From an uncultured Corynebacterium sp. (GTDB taxonomy: Bacteria; Actinomycetota; Actinomycetes; Mycobacteriales; Mycobacteriaceae), in the NCBI RefSeq assembly GCF_946221935.1, contig NZ_CAMIGN010000014.1, forward strand, positions 1 through 64,000: a DNA stretch of 64,000 nt, written 5' to 3'. Position 1 is the stretch's first letter; every line of letters starts with the position of its first letter. Below the pieces are notes generated by a model, which searched no databases, was not told where the DNA came from, and was given only the letters and a program-made list of their open reading frames with translations. Shown here in pieces: positions 43,471 to 52,736 of this stretch. A program made the position numbers and the translations under genes.

Positions 43471-44916
43471 ATGCAAGACGTTTCATTCGCGGAGAACCTC
43501 CAGAACGTTCTGGATTCGATCGACAAGTTTGTGTGGAGCCAGTGGCTACTCATCCCACTGCTGCTTCTCACCGGACTTTGGCTCACGTTCCGCCTGCGTG
43601 GTGTGCAATTCCGCAAACTGTGGGTAGCGCTGCGGCACGGCCTGATCGACCGCGATGACGAGGGCGGCGAGGGCGACATCACCCAGTACCAGGCGCTCAC
43701 CACTGCCCTGGCTGCGACCGTGGGAGTGGGCAACATTGTGGGTGTGGCCACTGCAATTTCTGTCGGTGGTCCCGGCGCACTGTTCTGGATGTGGGTTACT
43801 GGCCTGGTGGGCATGGCTTCGAAGTATTCGGAGGCATTCCTGGGTGTGCGTTTCCGCGTTGCCGATTCAAAGGGCAACGTATCCGGCGGCCCGCAGCGCT
43901 ACCTGTCGCTAGGTATTCCCGGCGGACTCGGAAAATTCCTCGCGTGGTTCTTCACCATCGCGGCAATCATCGCCTCCTTTGGCATCGGCAACCTAACACA
44001 GGGCAATGCAGTTGCCGCTGGTTTGGAAGATACCTTTAATGTCAGCCCCACGGTCACCGGCGCGGTGATGTTCGTGCTCGTGGGTGCGGTGCTGTTGGGC
44101 GGCATTGGCTCGATCGGTAAGGTCACCTCGGCGTTCGTGCCACTCATGATCCTTATTTATATCGGCGGTGGACTTGTGGTGCTGACGCTGCACGCCAATG
44201 ACATCCCGGCGTCTTTCGGACTTATTTTTAGTGACGCCTTTACGGGAACCTCTGCAACCGGTGGATTCCTAGGCTCGGGGATCATGCTGGCTATGCAAAT
44301 GGGTGTGGCTCGTGGCATTTTCTCCAATGAGTCGGGCATGGGGTCGGCTGCAATTGCCGCTGCAGCGGCAAAGACCACCCACCCCGTGCGTCAAGGCCTG
44401 GTGTCTATGACTCAGACCTTTATCGACACGATCATTGTGGTGACGATGACCGGCCTGGTGATCATCACCACCGGTGTGTGGGATACCGGTGAGGACAATG
44501 CGGCCAACATGACAGCTCAGGCGTTCAGCAAGAGCATCGGCTCGGAGTGGGGCGGCACTATCGTCTCCCTCTCCATCGTCTTCTTCGCTTTCTCCACCAT
44601 CCTGGGGTGGTCCTACTATGGCGAGCGCAACGCAGAGCGGGCCTTTGGCCCCTGGGCTTCCCTGCCCTATCGCATGCTGTTTACCTGTGTGGTCTTTGTT
44701 GGCGCGACCACAGAGATCGGATTGGCATGGACTTTCGCAGATATTGCCAATGGCCTGATGGCACTACCGAACCTGGTGGGTCTGCTGATCCTCTCCGGCC
44801 TTATCGCCCGAGAAACCAAGGCGTACTTGGCCTTCGACCCCACCCTGCGGGCACGCCCGGCAGATGTCGAGAAGTTCCTCATCGATACCAAGAACCCCTG
44901 GCGCAGCGCGCTTTAA
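43471..44916 (+). CDS. sodium:alanine symporter family (AGCS) transporter
   Basis: 481 residues with about 10-11 membrane helices. AGCS signatures are seen in FRLRGVQFRKLWVALRHGL, the conserved ALTTALAATVGVGNIVGVATAISVGGPGALFWMWVTGLVGMASKYSE with its GxGNI(V/A)GV motif, MQMGVARGIFSNESGMGSAAIAAAAA, and the final FSTILGWSYYGERNAERAFG. It imports alanine, glycine or a related amino acid with Na+. A TACTGT box 9 nt upstream and the absence of a ribosome site suggest leaderless translation. It stands between pgm and an acyl-CoA synthetase gene; no regulator is adjacent. Confidence 0.94.
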   Translation: MQDVSFAENLQNVLDSIDKFVWSQWLLIPLLLLTGLWLTFRLRGVQFRKLWVALRHGLIDRDDEGGEGDITQYQALTTALAATVGVGNIVGVATAISVGGPGALFWMWVTGLVGMASKYSEAFLGVRFRVADSKGNVSGGPQRYLSLGIPGGLGKFLAWFFTIAAIIASFGIGNLTQGNAVAAGLEDTFNVSPTVTGAVMFVLVGAVLLGGIGSIGKVTSAFVPLMILIYIGGGLVVLTLHANDIPASFGLIFSDAFTGTSATGGFLGSGIMLAMQMGVARGIFSNESGMGSAAIAAAAAKTTHPVRQGLVSMTQTFIDTIIVVTMTGLVIITTGVWDTGEDNAANMTAQAFSKSIGSEWGGTIVSLSIVFFAFSTILGWSYYGERNAERAFGPWASLPYRMLFTCVVFVGATTEIGLAWTFADIANGLMALPNLVGLLILSGLIARETKAYLAFDPTLRARPADVEKFLIDTKNPWRSAL

Positions 44917-44987
44917 TGAGGGCACCTGCAGGCAGTTCTAAGTCCCTCTGTTTTTATGATTTCGCCTCGCACGGGAGTGATCTAAAT

Positions 44988-44993
44988 TACAGT
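44988..44993 (+). promoter_or_regulatory. -10 box TACAGT, leaderless type
   Basis: TACAGT (exact TANANT) ends 7 nt before the ATG at 45001, which has no Shine-Dalgarno. Confidence 0.55.
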
Positions 44994-45000
44994 CTCGGGC

Positions 45001-46674
45001 ATGACTTTCGCATCGCAACACGGCCTTAACGCACCACTTACTCCCCTGCGCTTCTTGCAGCGTTCCGCCCAGGTTCACCCGGACAAGGTAGCCGCGATCG
45101 ACGGGCCACGCCGAATCACCTTTGCGGAGTTCAACCAAGATGCGCAAGCCTTTGCTCACGCACTGATCGCCGACCACGTGGCCGAAGGCGATCGTGTAGG
45201 CATTCTCGCCGCCAATAGCTACGAGGCTCTGCTGGCACAGTTCGCCGTGCCGCTGGCCTGTGCAGTGACCGTACCGATCAATACCCGTCTGGCTCCGGCG
45301 GAAGTCAACTACATTCTCGATCACGCCTCCATCGACGTACTCATTGGAGAAAAGGATTTTATCGACCCCATCCTCGCTTCCGGAGAAAGAAAACTCCGCC
45401 GCGCGGTGTACATCGCCAATAAGGAAGGCGTGGAGCCCCAGGTTGATAGCCCAGCTACTGACCCCGAAGGGGCGTCACTAGTAACGACCTTTAGTGAGTA
45501 CCTGGCCGAGCATCGCGATGAAGAGCCTCTGCCCTACCGCGTGCGTGACGAGAACGAAACCATCGCGATTAACTACACCTCCGGCACAACCGGCAAGCCG
45601 AAGGGCGTGATCTACACCCACCGCGGCGCATACCTGAACGCGCTAGGGCAGGCTCATACCCAGCATTTCAGCCACGACACGGTGTATCTGTGGACCCTGC
45701 CGATGTTCCACTGCTCCGGCTGGTGCACGGGTTGGGCAGCTATGGCCGTCAGTGCAACCCAAGTGGCGCTGCGCGCGGTTCGTGGCCCTGAGATGTGGGA
45801 ACTCATCCGCACCGAGGGCGTGACCGCTATGTGTGGCGCACCGGCTGTACTAAACACCCTGGTAGACGACGAAAACAAGCGCCGGGTAACAAACCTGCGC
45901 GTGACCACAGCAGGCGCACCTCCGAGCCCGACGACCATCACCCGCTGCGAGAACATCGGCGTGGAAGTCACGCACGTCTACGGTCTGACCGAAAGTTACG
46001 GCCCGTTTACCGTCTGCGAGGCACAACCCGAGTGGGAGGACATGACGGTTCGCCGTCGCGCGGTGCTGAAGGCGCGCCAGGGTGTGGCGTCCATTACCAA
46101 CGAGGATGTGCGCGTGATCGAGCCGACGGAAGGCCAGGACGAGGCACTTATCGACGTACCCGCCGACGGTGCGACGTTGGGTGAGATTGTGCTGACCGGT
46201 AACGGCATCATGGCCGGGTACTTCAACAACGAAGAGGCCACTGCACATGCCTTCCGTGGCGGTTGGTTCCACACCGGCGACCTGGGCGTAATGCACCCCA
46301 ATGGCTATATCCAGCTGATGGACCGAGCGAAGGACGTGGTGGTTTCCGGCGGCGAGAACATCTCCACCATCGAGGTTGAGCAGGCCGTTATTAGCTATCC
46401 GGATGTCTCCGACTGCGCTGTGATCGGCGTGCCGGATGAAAAGTGGGGCGAGCGCCCACGCGCGTATGTGGTGCTGCGCCCGGAGGCTCATGGTGCGGAT
46501 CAGTCCGCGGTGGAAGAGGCCGTGATCGCCCACTGCCGTGCCCACATCGCGGGCTATAAGGTGCCACGTGACGTACGGATTCTGGACGAGCTTCCCCGCA
46601 CCTCCACTGGCAAGGTGCGCAAGAATGAGCTGCGTGAGGAGGCCTGGGCGGGCCACGAGCAAAAAATCAACTAG
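45001..46674 (+). CDS. AMP-forming acyl-CoA synthetase (fatty-acid/methylthiopropionate-CoA ligase-like)
   Basis: 557 residues, ANL superfamily. P-loop NYTSGTTGKPKGVIYTHRG (~190-208), the TLPMFHCSGWCTGWA motif characteristic of the fatty-acid/DMSP-degradation acyl-CoA synthetase clade, YGLTESYGPF, GWFHTGDLGVMHPNGYIQLMDRAKDVVVSGGENIS and the catalytic Lys in PRTSTGKVRKNELRE. It differs clearly from the enzyme at 27.6 kb, so the two likely act on different acids. Leaderless start supported by the TACAGT box. The substrate is not predictable; a medium- or long-chain acid is plausible. Confidence 0.92.
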   Translation: MTFASQHGLNAPLTPLRFLQRSAQVHPDKVAAIDGPRRITFAEFNQDAQAFAHALIADHVAEGDRVGILAANSYEALLAQFAVPLACAVTVPINTRLAPAEVNYILDHASIDVLIGEKDFIDPILASGERKLRRAVYIANKEGVEPQVDSPATDPEGASLVTTFSEYLAEHRDEEPLPYRVRDENETIAINYTSGTTGKPKGVIYTHRGAYLNALGQAHTQHFSHDTVYLWTLPMFHCSGWCTGWAAMAVSATQVALRAVRGPEMWELIRTEGVTAMCGAPAVLNTLVDDENKRRVTNLRVTTAGAPPSPTTITRCENIGVEVTHVYGLTESYGPFTVCEAQPEWEDMTVRRRAVLKARQGVASITNEDVRVIEPTEGQDEALIDVPADGATLGEIVLTGNGIMAGYFNNEEATAHAFRGGWFHTGDLGVMHPNGYIQLMDRAKDVVVSGGENISTIEVEQAVISYPDVSDCAVIGVPDEKWGERPRAYVVLRPEAHGADQSAVEEAVIAHCRAHIAGYKVPRDVRILDELPRTSTGKVRKNELREEAWAGHEQKIN

Positions 46675-46764
46675 CTACTTTCGGTTCCTCGCAGTTAACC
46701 CAGTATTCGCTAGGCCTTTCCCTTCCCGCTGCCTAAAGGCCGGTTGTTTGTCACGCACGACTTT

Positions 46765-46770
46765 TACCCT
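46765..46770 (+). promoter_or_regulatory. -10 box TACCCT, leaderless type
   Basis: TACCCT ends 8 nt before the ATG at 46779; no ribosome site is seen. Confidence 0.45.
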
Positions 46771-46778
46771 GTGCGCTT

Positions 46779-48347
46779 ATGGGCAATAAAGGTTCTTTTT
46801 CTCGACGCCGATTCTTCAAAGCGCTTGGCTTCAGCGCCGGTTCCGCAGCTTTCGTGGTGGGGCCGCTTGCCAATGCGGGTGCTGCTCCAGGCACGGGTGC
46901 GGGCAGTTCCGGCCTGGCCGGTAGCGACCTCGCGGGCAGCGGGCTGACCGGTAGCTCGGCGCTGGGTTCGGCGAATACGCCGAATATGGCCAGCTCGGCC
47001 AGCTACACCCCAAGCAACATCGGTAGCTCCGAGACCGGTTGGGTGATGGGCCGTAAGGGTTCCGGCCCGAAGGGCAAGTTCCTGGCTGGCGACCTGCAGG
47101 TCGTGACTGTCACGGAGGATTCGGCGACGATCAGCTGGCTGACGTGGGATGCGAAGGTCAGCATCGCAGAACGCCCCGTGGGCATGCCGACCGAAGGCAC
47201 GCTGCGCGTGTGGCCGGAGGACAACCCACAGGATACGAAGATCGTCCGCTCCGAAAAGAATGCCTTCTTCCACATCATGGCGGTCGAAGGACTGCAGCCC
47301 GAGACGACGTATCGTTTCAGCGCTTCCTCCCACGGGGTCGAAGCCAACGCGACGCACAATTACTTCCAGGAGAACAAGCGGGAGTTCACCACCCTGCCGC
47401 GTCTATCCGGTGACCTGCTGCAGACCGTCATTGTGGCAAACGACCTACACATGGGTGAGGCCCAAGATGGTCTGTGGTTCGATGGCTTTCCACCACCGGC
47501 GGTACCTAATCCAAAATCTGCACCCTACCCGGAGGTGTGCCTGGACGCGGTGATTCAGACCGCCGAGGCTTACGGAGCCACGCACCTGTTTGTCAACGGC
47601 GATGTGACCAGCGAGGCCCGCCCGGCCGAGGTCCGTCGTGCGAAGGAGATGCTGGACAAGTTCTCCGGCACATGGCGCGTGACCCGTGGCAACCACGACC
47701 GCCCGCACAAGGCGGACGGTTCCTCTGGATACGAGACTGCTACTCCTTATGGCAAGGAGCACTTCGACCCCTTCGGCGATGTTTTCGAACCCCGGCAGCA
47801 GGCCTGGATGATGGATCTGGAGCCCGCGGGCGTGCGCGTGATCGGCATCGATTCCACGGAGCTGGATAAGTCCGGCGGGCGGATCGAGCCACAGCAGTTC
47901 CGTCAGATCGAAGGCTTCCTGCGCCGCGATCCAAACAAACCGACCGTTCTGATGCTGCACCACCCCATGACGCGCGAAGCCGGCTGGTCGAACGCCGCCG
48001 GACCTGCTTTCATCCTGCGCGACCCGGATTTGATCCGACTGCAGAAGATGATCCAAGCAGCCCCGGGCGTGAAGCTGGTGCTGGCGGGCCACACCCACCG
48101 CGCCCACCGCGATAAGCCGGACTTGGATACCCACGCGGTTTTCCTGGAGACTCCGGCGGCGAAGAACTGGCCCACCGGCGCCACGCAGCTGCGCTTTTAC
48201 TCCGACGGCATTGCCGTGAACTTCCGTCACAACATGGGTGAGGAGGCTCTGGACTGGGCCAGCCGTACCCGCTGGACCAACTTCGGTCTGGCGCCGGAGA
48301 TCCTGCTGGGGCCGACGGACGCGCGCAACCTGGTGGTGCGCTACTAA
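46779..48347 (+). CDS. Tat-exported calcineurin-like metallophosphoesterase
   Basis: 522 residues. The N-terminus FSRRRFFKALGFSAGSAAF is a twin-arginine signal, so the enzyme is exported folded. A Ser/Gly/Ala-rich linker (~35-85) is followed by a purple-acid-phosphatase-like fibronectin domain (~100-205; VTEDSATISWLTWDA, LQPETTYRF) and a metallophosphoesterase domain: VANDLHM, NGDVTS, RGNHDRPH, MLHHPM and GHTHRAH carry the dinuclear metal ligands. Probably a phosphomonoesterase or phosphodiesterase that scavenges phosphate or acts on envelope lipids; the substrate is open. It converges with the antiporter gene. Confidence 0.92.
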   Translation: MGNKGSFSRRRFFKALGFSAGSAAFVVGPLANAGAAPGTGAGSSGLAGSDLAGSGLTGSSALGSANTPNMASSASYTPSNIGSSETGWVMGRKGSGPKGKFLAGDLQVVTVTEDSATISWLTWDAKVSIAERPVGMPTEGTLRVWPEDNPQDTKIVRSEKNAFFHIMAVEGLQPETTYRFSASSHGVEANATHNYFQENKREFTTLPRLSGDLLQTVIVANDLHMGEAQDGLWFDGFPPPAVPNPKSAPYPEVCLDAVIQTAEAYGATHLFVNGDVTSEARPAEVRRAKEMLDKFSGTWRVTRGNHDRPHKADGSSGYETATPYGKEHFDPFGDVFEPRQQAWMMDLEPAGVRVIGIDSTELDKSGGRIEPQQFRQIEGFLRRDPNKPTVLMLHHPMTREAGWSNAAGPAFILRDPDLIRLQKMIQAAPGVKLVLAGHTHRAHRDKPDLDTHAVFLETPAAKNWPTGATQLRFYSDGIAVNFRHNMGEEALDWASRTRWTNFGLAPEILLGPTDARNLVVRY

Positions 48348-48380
48348 GGCGCCCCAGCGCGGCTGGAGCGCGCGGCTTCG

Positions 48381-49736
48381 CTATAGAACCATCGCCGCGA
48401 CCCAGCCGGCGATCAGCAGCGGAATATTGAAGTGCAGGAACGTCGGGATCACGGAATCCCGGATGTGGTCGTGCTGGCCATCCGCGTTCAGGCCCGACGT
48501 GGGGCCTAGGGTCGAGTCGGAGGCCGGGGAGCCGGCGTCACCAAGAGCACCCGCAGTACCCACGATCGCCACAGTAGCGAGCGGCGAGAAGCCCATCGAC
48601 GCGCACAAAGGCACGTAGATCGTTGCGACAATCGGCAGGGTGGAGAAGCTAGAGCCAATGCCCATGGTGACCACCAAGCCGACCAGCAGCATCACCAGCG
48701 CGGCGGCGGCCTTGTTGCCCGCGAACAGATCGGCGGAGGTGTTGACCAGGCTTTCGACCTCGCCGGTAGCCTTCATGACTTCGGCGAAGCCCTGAGCGGT
48801 GATCATAATGAAGCCGATCAAGGCCATCATGCGCATGCCAGCGGTGAAGACATCGTCGGCCTTCTTCCAATCAACTGCGCCGGTACCCATGAAGATCGTC
48901 AAGCCAACCAGGGCGCCGATCAGAAGCGAATTAGCCTCCATATCCATGGACTGCATAACTACCTGCACGGCGAAGGTCGCGATAATCGCGATGATGGAAA
49001 CGAAGATCTTGTAGCGGGAGATCTCCTCGTCCGATGTGGTCCCGGCATCCGTGATCGGGCGATCCTCGTACGTGCGTGGCTTGCGGTACGTAATAAACAC
49101 CGCCACCAACAGGCCACAGAGCATGCCCAGCGCCGGGATTCCCATTGCCGACATCACGTTGATGCCGTCAGTGTTCATACCCGCTTTGGAGATGTTAGCC
49201 ATCAGAATGTCGTTCAGGAAGATCGAACCGAAGCCCAGCGGAATCCACATGTACGTGGTGATCAGGCCGAACGTCAGGATACAGGTGACCAGGCGGCGGT
49301 CCAGCTGCAGCTTATTAAAAACGCTCAACAGCGGCGGAATGATCAGCGGAATGAACGCGATGTGCACGGGGATGAGGTTCTGGCTCATCACGGCCATTGC
49401 GAGGATGCCTGCCAGCATCAGCCATTTCGTTGCGGCGACGGCGCGACTCTTTGTTTCTTCGTTTGTGACGCCCAGTCGCCCCAAGATCGAATCTGCCAAA
49501 AGCTTGGGCAGTCCTGCGCTGGCTACGGCCATCGCGAAGGCGCCAAGGAGGGCATAGCTCAGTGCAATTTGTGCGCCGCCGGAAAGGCCTTCTTGGAATG
49601 CCACCATCGTGGCATCGAGGCCAAGGCCGCTAAGGAGACCACCGATAAGAGCTCCGATGAACAGCGCCAACACCACATGCACCCGAAGCAGGGCGAGGGC
49701 CAGCATGACGACGACGGCAACGAGGACTGCGTTCAT
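48381..49736 (-). CDS. Na+/H+ antiporter family (NhaC/YuiF-like) membrane protein
   Basis: 451 residues with about 11-12 membrane helices. Features include the N-terminal ALALLRVHVVLALFIGALIGGLLSGLGLDATM, the SQNLIPVHIAFIPLIIPPLL segment and the C-terminal GIGSSFSTLPIVATIYVPLC and GTAGALGDAGSPASDSTLGPTSGLNADGQHDHI, which mark the Na+/H+ antiporter family grouping with B. subtilis YuiF. Family members exchange cations or carry amino acids such as histidine, so the true substrate is uncertain. A TACTCT hexamer 7 nt before the ATG suggests a leaderless message, although AAGG is also near. Monocistronic. Confidence 0.88.
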   Translation of the reverse strand: MNAVLVAVVVMLALALLRVHVVLALFIGALIGGLLSGLGLDATMVAFQEGLSGGAQIALSYALLGAFAMAVASAGLPKLLADSILGRLGVTNEETKSRAVAATKWLMLAGILAMAVMSQNLIPVHIAFIPLIIPPLLSVFNKLQLDRRLVTCILTFGLITTYMWIPLGFGSIFLNDILMANISKAGMNTDGINVMSAMGIPALGMLCGLLVAVFITYRKPRTYEDRPITDAGTTSDEEISRYKIFVSIIAIIATFAVQVVMQSMDMEANSLLIGALVGLTIFMGTGAVDWKKADDVFTAGMRMMALIGFIMITAQGFAEVMKATGEVESLVNTSADLFAGNKAAAALVMLLVGLVVTMGIGSSFSTLPIVATIYVPLCASMGFSPLATVAIVGTAGALGDAGSPASDSTLGPTSGLNADGQHDHIRDSVIPTFLHFNIPLLIAGWVAAMVL

Positions 49737-49743
49737 GCACCTT

Positions 49744-49749
49744 AGAGTA
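49744..49749 (-). promoter_or_regulatory. -10 box TACTCT, leaderless type
   Basis: On the minus strand TACTCT is followed by AAGGTGC (7 nt) and the antiporter ATG at 49736. Confidence 0.4.
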
Positions 49750-49786
49750 GTGTGAGGGGCCAGACAATAGGAAATCCCAACAGTAG

Positions 49787-52483
49787 CTACCGTCCGTAGC
49801 GCCGTGTCTGTTTCGTCAGGCGGGCTGCAATATTGGCACCGCTGAGCTTTCGCGCCTGCAGCAAGAACTCCCGCCCTTCCGAATTGCGGGTGAATACCGC
49901 GCGCATCGGCAGCCCCACGCGCTCTAACTGCCCCACGAATTCATCCACGTTCTCCCGGCGCGTGCCGATAACATCAGGCACAGACTGGGCGCAGAAGATT
50001 CCGCGGATGTGGAGGTGATGCGCGGGCGTAATCAGATAGCGCGCGTTACGGACTTCCCCAGACAGCTGAGACATGGCGTCCGCAAAAAGCTTCCTTTCGG
50101 CGAAGGTCCCGCCGGACAGGCGCACATTCGCCCCGACAGCCCCTTCGTCGACGATGGCCATGAGGTTGCGAGTTTCGATCAAGCCGAGTGCGCTCAGCGT
50201 GCGCGCTAACGCCGTGGCCTCGGCCTTCAGGCGCTTGGTGGTATCTGTCAGCTGTTGGACTTTCCGCGTGCGCATTAGCGCCGCAGCGCCACCGAGCAGC
50301 GCAAGCACCCCGAAAGCCAGCCACTGTCCCCCGACCGGGAGGTGCGGCAGAACGCGCCCCACCGCCAGCCCGAACATGACCGCGAGGAAGAAGATGTAGC
50401 CCAGGATAACGTCCAGGTACGGCACTACTCCGGCCGAGGCGGGCTTTTCAACGTCGACGTGGAACTGCATCTCGTAGGGCTGGCCATCCGGCACATTCCC
50501 CATGCCCAATGCCTCTAGCCACTGGTTGCGCATGAGATCCCGGCGGAAGGCTCGGGCCAGCATCTGTTCGTTGGCAGCATCGATGCTGCGATAGGCGCGC
50601 AGGGGTGGCTCGGCGAAGCAGCGCTCGAAGCCGTTCTCGATCACTGGCGCATCGGCACGCGGCGCGACGAAGGCCTCGAAGCGCTTCTGCAGCGAACGCA
50701 CGTCGTGCGAGCCCAGGACTTCGAGCGACTCCCCCGCACCGACGTTCAGCGCCTGCGCCCCGCTCTGTACCGCCTGGTCGAGCCATGTCCCGCGCCCGGC
50801 ACCTTGGCTCGGTTCGCACGTTGCGATATGCCAAATGTTCGCGGTCTTATCTGGAACGGCGGGATCCACCCGGATCACCCGGCCGCGCATCTGGTTGGTC
50901 AGCATAAACGCCCGCACGGAGCTGGCGATGATGAGCGCATTGGCGCAGGGTGAATCCCACCCCTCCCCCAGCAGGGCGGCGGTGCCCACCAGGATCGTGA
51001 ACAGTCCTTCCTGGAAGGCGCGGGTAATGGCGGGAACGGATACCCGCGTGCCGCCGGAAAAGCGCACCTCCACATACTCGTCGTTGAGGTTCTTGGTGGC
51101 GGTGACTTCCCCATCGAGGTCCACCGCGAAGCGCTTCACCTCGTCCAGCGCCGCCCGCGGGATGACGATCACCGAACCACTGATGGCGGCGATCCTTGCG
51201 GTACCTCCTACGCGCCGTCGCAGTGCTTCGAAGATGGGGATGACGCCCACGTGGACCAGGGCATCGTCGCTGCCCACGCTGGACAGGTAATCCCGTTGGA
51301 CGTAATCCGCGAGGATCACCAGGCGCAGGTTGTCGGACATCGCGGAGACTTCTTCTTCGGCAATGTCACTAACGGCGCGGATTTTGCCCGCGGAATGGGT
51401 GAGGATGCTGTTGACCCTCGTCTCCCCGGTGACGGAAATCTTCCCCTTGTTCAGCAGATTGTTGGCCCGCAGAGCGGAGGCCACTGAAGAGCTGGCGCGG
51501 AAGAAGTCGGGGTGATCGATGACGAACTGCAGCCCCAGCTCGCCGGCGAGTTCCGGGCGCTTTTCGCTGAGTATCGCCTGGACATGTGGCGCAATCGGAT
51601 GCCCAGCAGCGGCAAGAAGGATTTTGAGGGCGTAGAAATTCTCCTCGTCGTCGAGGGCCACCTGCAACTGTTCGTCCGTGAGTTGGCCGAGATCCTCCGC
51701 CAGTTGCGCCAAAATCCCCTGCCGTTGCAGGTCTACTAACACTTCGTTTCCACGCCGACGCAGCTCGGCGATTTCCTGCTCTTCTGCCTGGCTGGGCTTC
51801 GTAACGTAGACGTAGTCCTGATGCGGGCACAGGTTACCGGCGGCCACGAGTTCGGGGGCGAAGATTTCCTCGTCGATAGGGCCGCACAGCTGTTCATAGC
51901 GTTGCCATTCGCTGGGGGTGGAATCGTACGGCGGGGTAGCCGTGAGCGCGATGGTGTTGGGCACTGCTTTTCGGCGGCCCAGCTGTTCCATGAAGGCTGT
52001 CAGGGCGCGGTGCCACTGGGAGCGCAGGTGGTGTGCTTCGTCGAGGCACACCGTTCCGATGTCGCGGACTGCGTCCAGGATGTCGAGGTCCGCGAAGTCC
52101 TCCCCCGTTTCCTCGTCGAGCGCCTGGGTGTATGCGGAGTACAGCGCCTGGTAGGTGATGACCGTCAGGAAGGCCGGGTTGTGTAGCGAGGTGGAACACC
52201 ACTCCCGCGGGTTCGATGCGCCGTTGTGTTGGAAGTGCGCTGCAAAACGATCGATCCACTGGTCGCGGATAGTGATGGTGGGAGCCAGGATCAGGGCTGG
52301 TTTGCCGAGGCGGCAGATAAGTTCCAGGCCGAGAATCGTCTTGCCGGATCCAGGCGCGGCAACGACGTGGATGCGGTGATCCTGCTTCAGGTCATCGAAG
52401 CGTTCGAGGATACGCTGTTGATACGGCCGGAAGGTCCCGGCAAAGCGCCAGCTGGGTTGCGGTTGTGTCTCGGGCGCTACCAT
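49787..52483 (-). CDS. SF2 DEAD/DEAH helicase with C-terminal membrane helices
   Basis: 898 residues. Residues 15-560 form a restriction-type superfamily 2 helicase: FRPYQQRIL (Q-like motif), Walker A AAPGSGKT (42-49), DEAH (148-151), LTATPPYD (~179), and motif VI TNQMRGRVIR (~531). A cysteine-containing middle (GFERCFAEPPLRAYRS) leads to two membrane helices (~690-738, YIFFLAVMFGLAVGRVL and WLAFGVLALLGGAAALM), then a ~150-residue soluble domain of unknown type. A helicase tethered to the membrane is rare. No methylase, nuclease or specificity subunit is adjacent. The ATG at 52483 has a TAGACT box 7 nt upstream. Function unknown; defence or conjugation-related roles are guesses. Confidence 0.87.
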   Translation of the reverse strand: MVAPETQPQPSWRFAGTFRPYQQRILERFDDLKQDHRIHVVAAPGSGKTILGLELICRLGKPALILAPTITIRDQWIDRFAAHFQHNGASNPREWCSTSLHNPAFLTVITYQALYSAYTQALDEETGEDFADLDILDAVRDIGTVCLDEAHHLRSQWHRALTAFMEQLGRRKAVPNTIALTATPPYDSTPSEWQRYEQLCGPIDEEIFAPELVAAGNLCPHQDYVYVTKPSQAEEQEIAELRRRGNEVLVDLQRQGILAQLAEDLGQLTDEQLQVALDDEENFYALKILLAAAGHPIAPHVQAILSEKRPELAGELGLQFVIDHPDFFRASSSVASALRANNLLNKGKISVTGETRVNSILTHSAGKIRAVSDIAEEEVSAMSDNLRLVILADYVQRDYLSSVGSDDALVHVGVIPIFEALRRRVGGTARIAAISGSVIVIPRAALDEVKRFAVDLDGEVTATKNLNDEYVEVRFSGGTRVSVPAITRAFQEGLFTILVGTAALLGEGWDSPCANALIIASSVRAFMLTNQMRGRVIRVDPAVPDKTANIWHIATCEPSQGAGRGTWLDQAVQSGAQALNVGAGESLEVLGSHDVRSLQKRFEAFVAPRADAPVIENGFERCFAEPPLRAYRSIDAANEQMLARAFRRDLMRNQWLEALGMGNVPDGQPYEMQFHVDVEKPASAGVVPYLDVILGYIFFLAVMFGLAVGRVLPHLPVGGQWLAFGVLALLGGAAALMRTRKVQQLTDTTKRLKAEATALARTLSALGLIETRNLMAIVDEGAVGANVRLSGGTFAERKLFADAMSQLSGEVRNARYLITPAHHLHIRGIFCAQSVPDVIGTRRENVDEFVGQLERVGLPMRAVFTRNSEGREFLLQARKLSGANIAARLTKQTRRYGR

Positions 52484-52490
52484 GCGGGCA

Positions 52491-52496
52491 AGTCTA
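52491..52496 (-). promoter_or_regulatory. -10 box TAGACT, leaderless type, for the helicase
   Basis: TAGACT (exact TANANT) on the minus strand ends 7 nt before the helicase ATG. The rest of the 253-bp divergent gap to 52737 holds no gene. Confidence 0.5.
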
Positions 52497-52736
52497 ACCG
52501 ATCAGGCACACATGCCCTCCTTGTAGTCAGCGAAAACCTTCGCCTAAATACGTTCCTACCTCTCCTCTTCCAGACACTGCCCACTAAAACCTTCAAGCTC
52601 TTCAGAAGCGCAATATACTATGGACAGCGTCTTTCACCTCGAGCGTTGAAGCTCTATTCACCGAGACAAGCAAACTTGGCACCCAATCAAAGCCGACTCC
52701 AGTACATTCCACACAAAACAGACTACAAGGGATAAT

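Noticed and set aside
52484..52736. Left attachment site of an ssrA-integrated island
   Set aside because: I looked for a copy of the tmRNA 3' end (T-arm and acceptor) here and saw none; island borders remain undefined.
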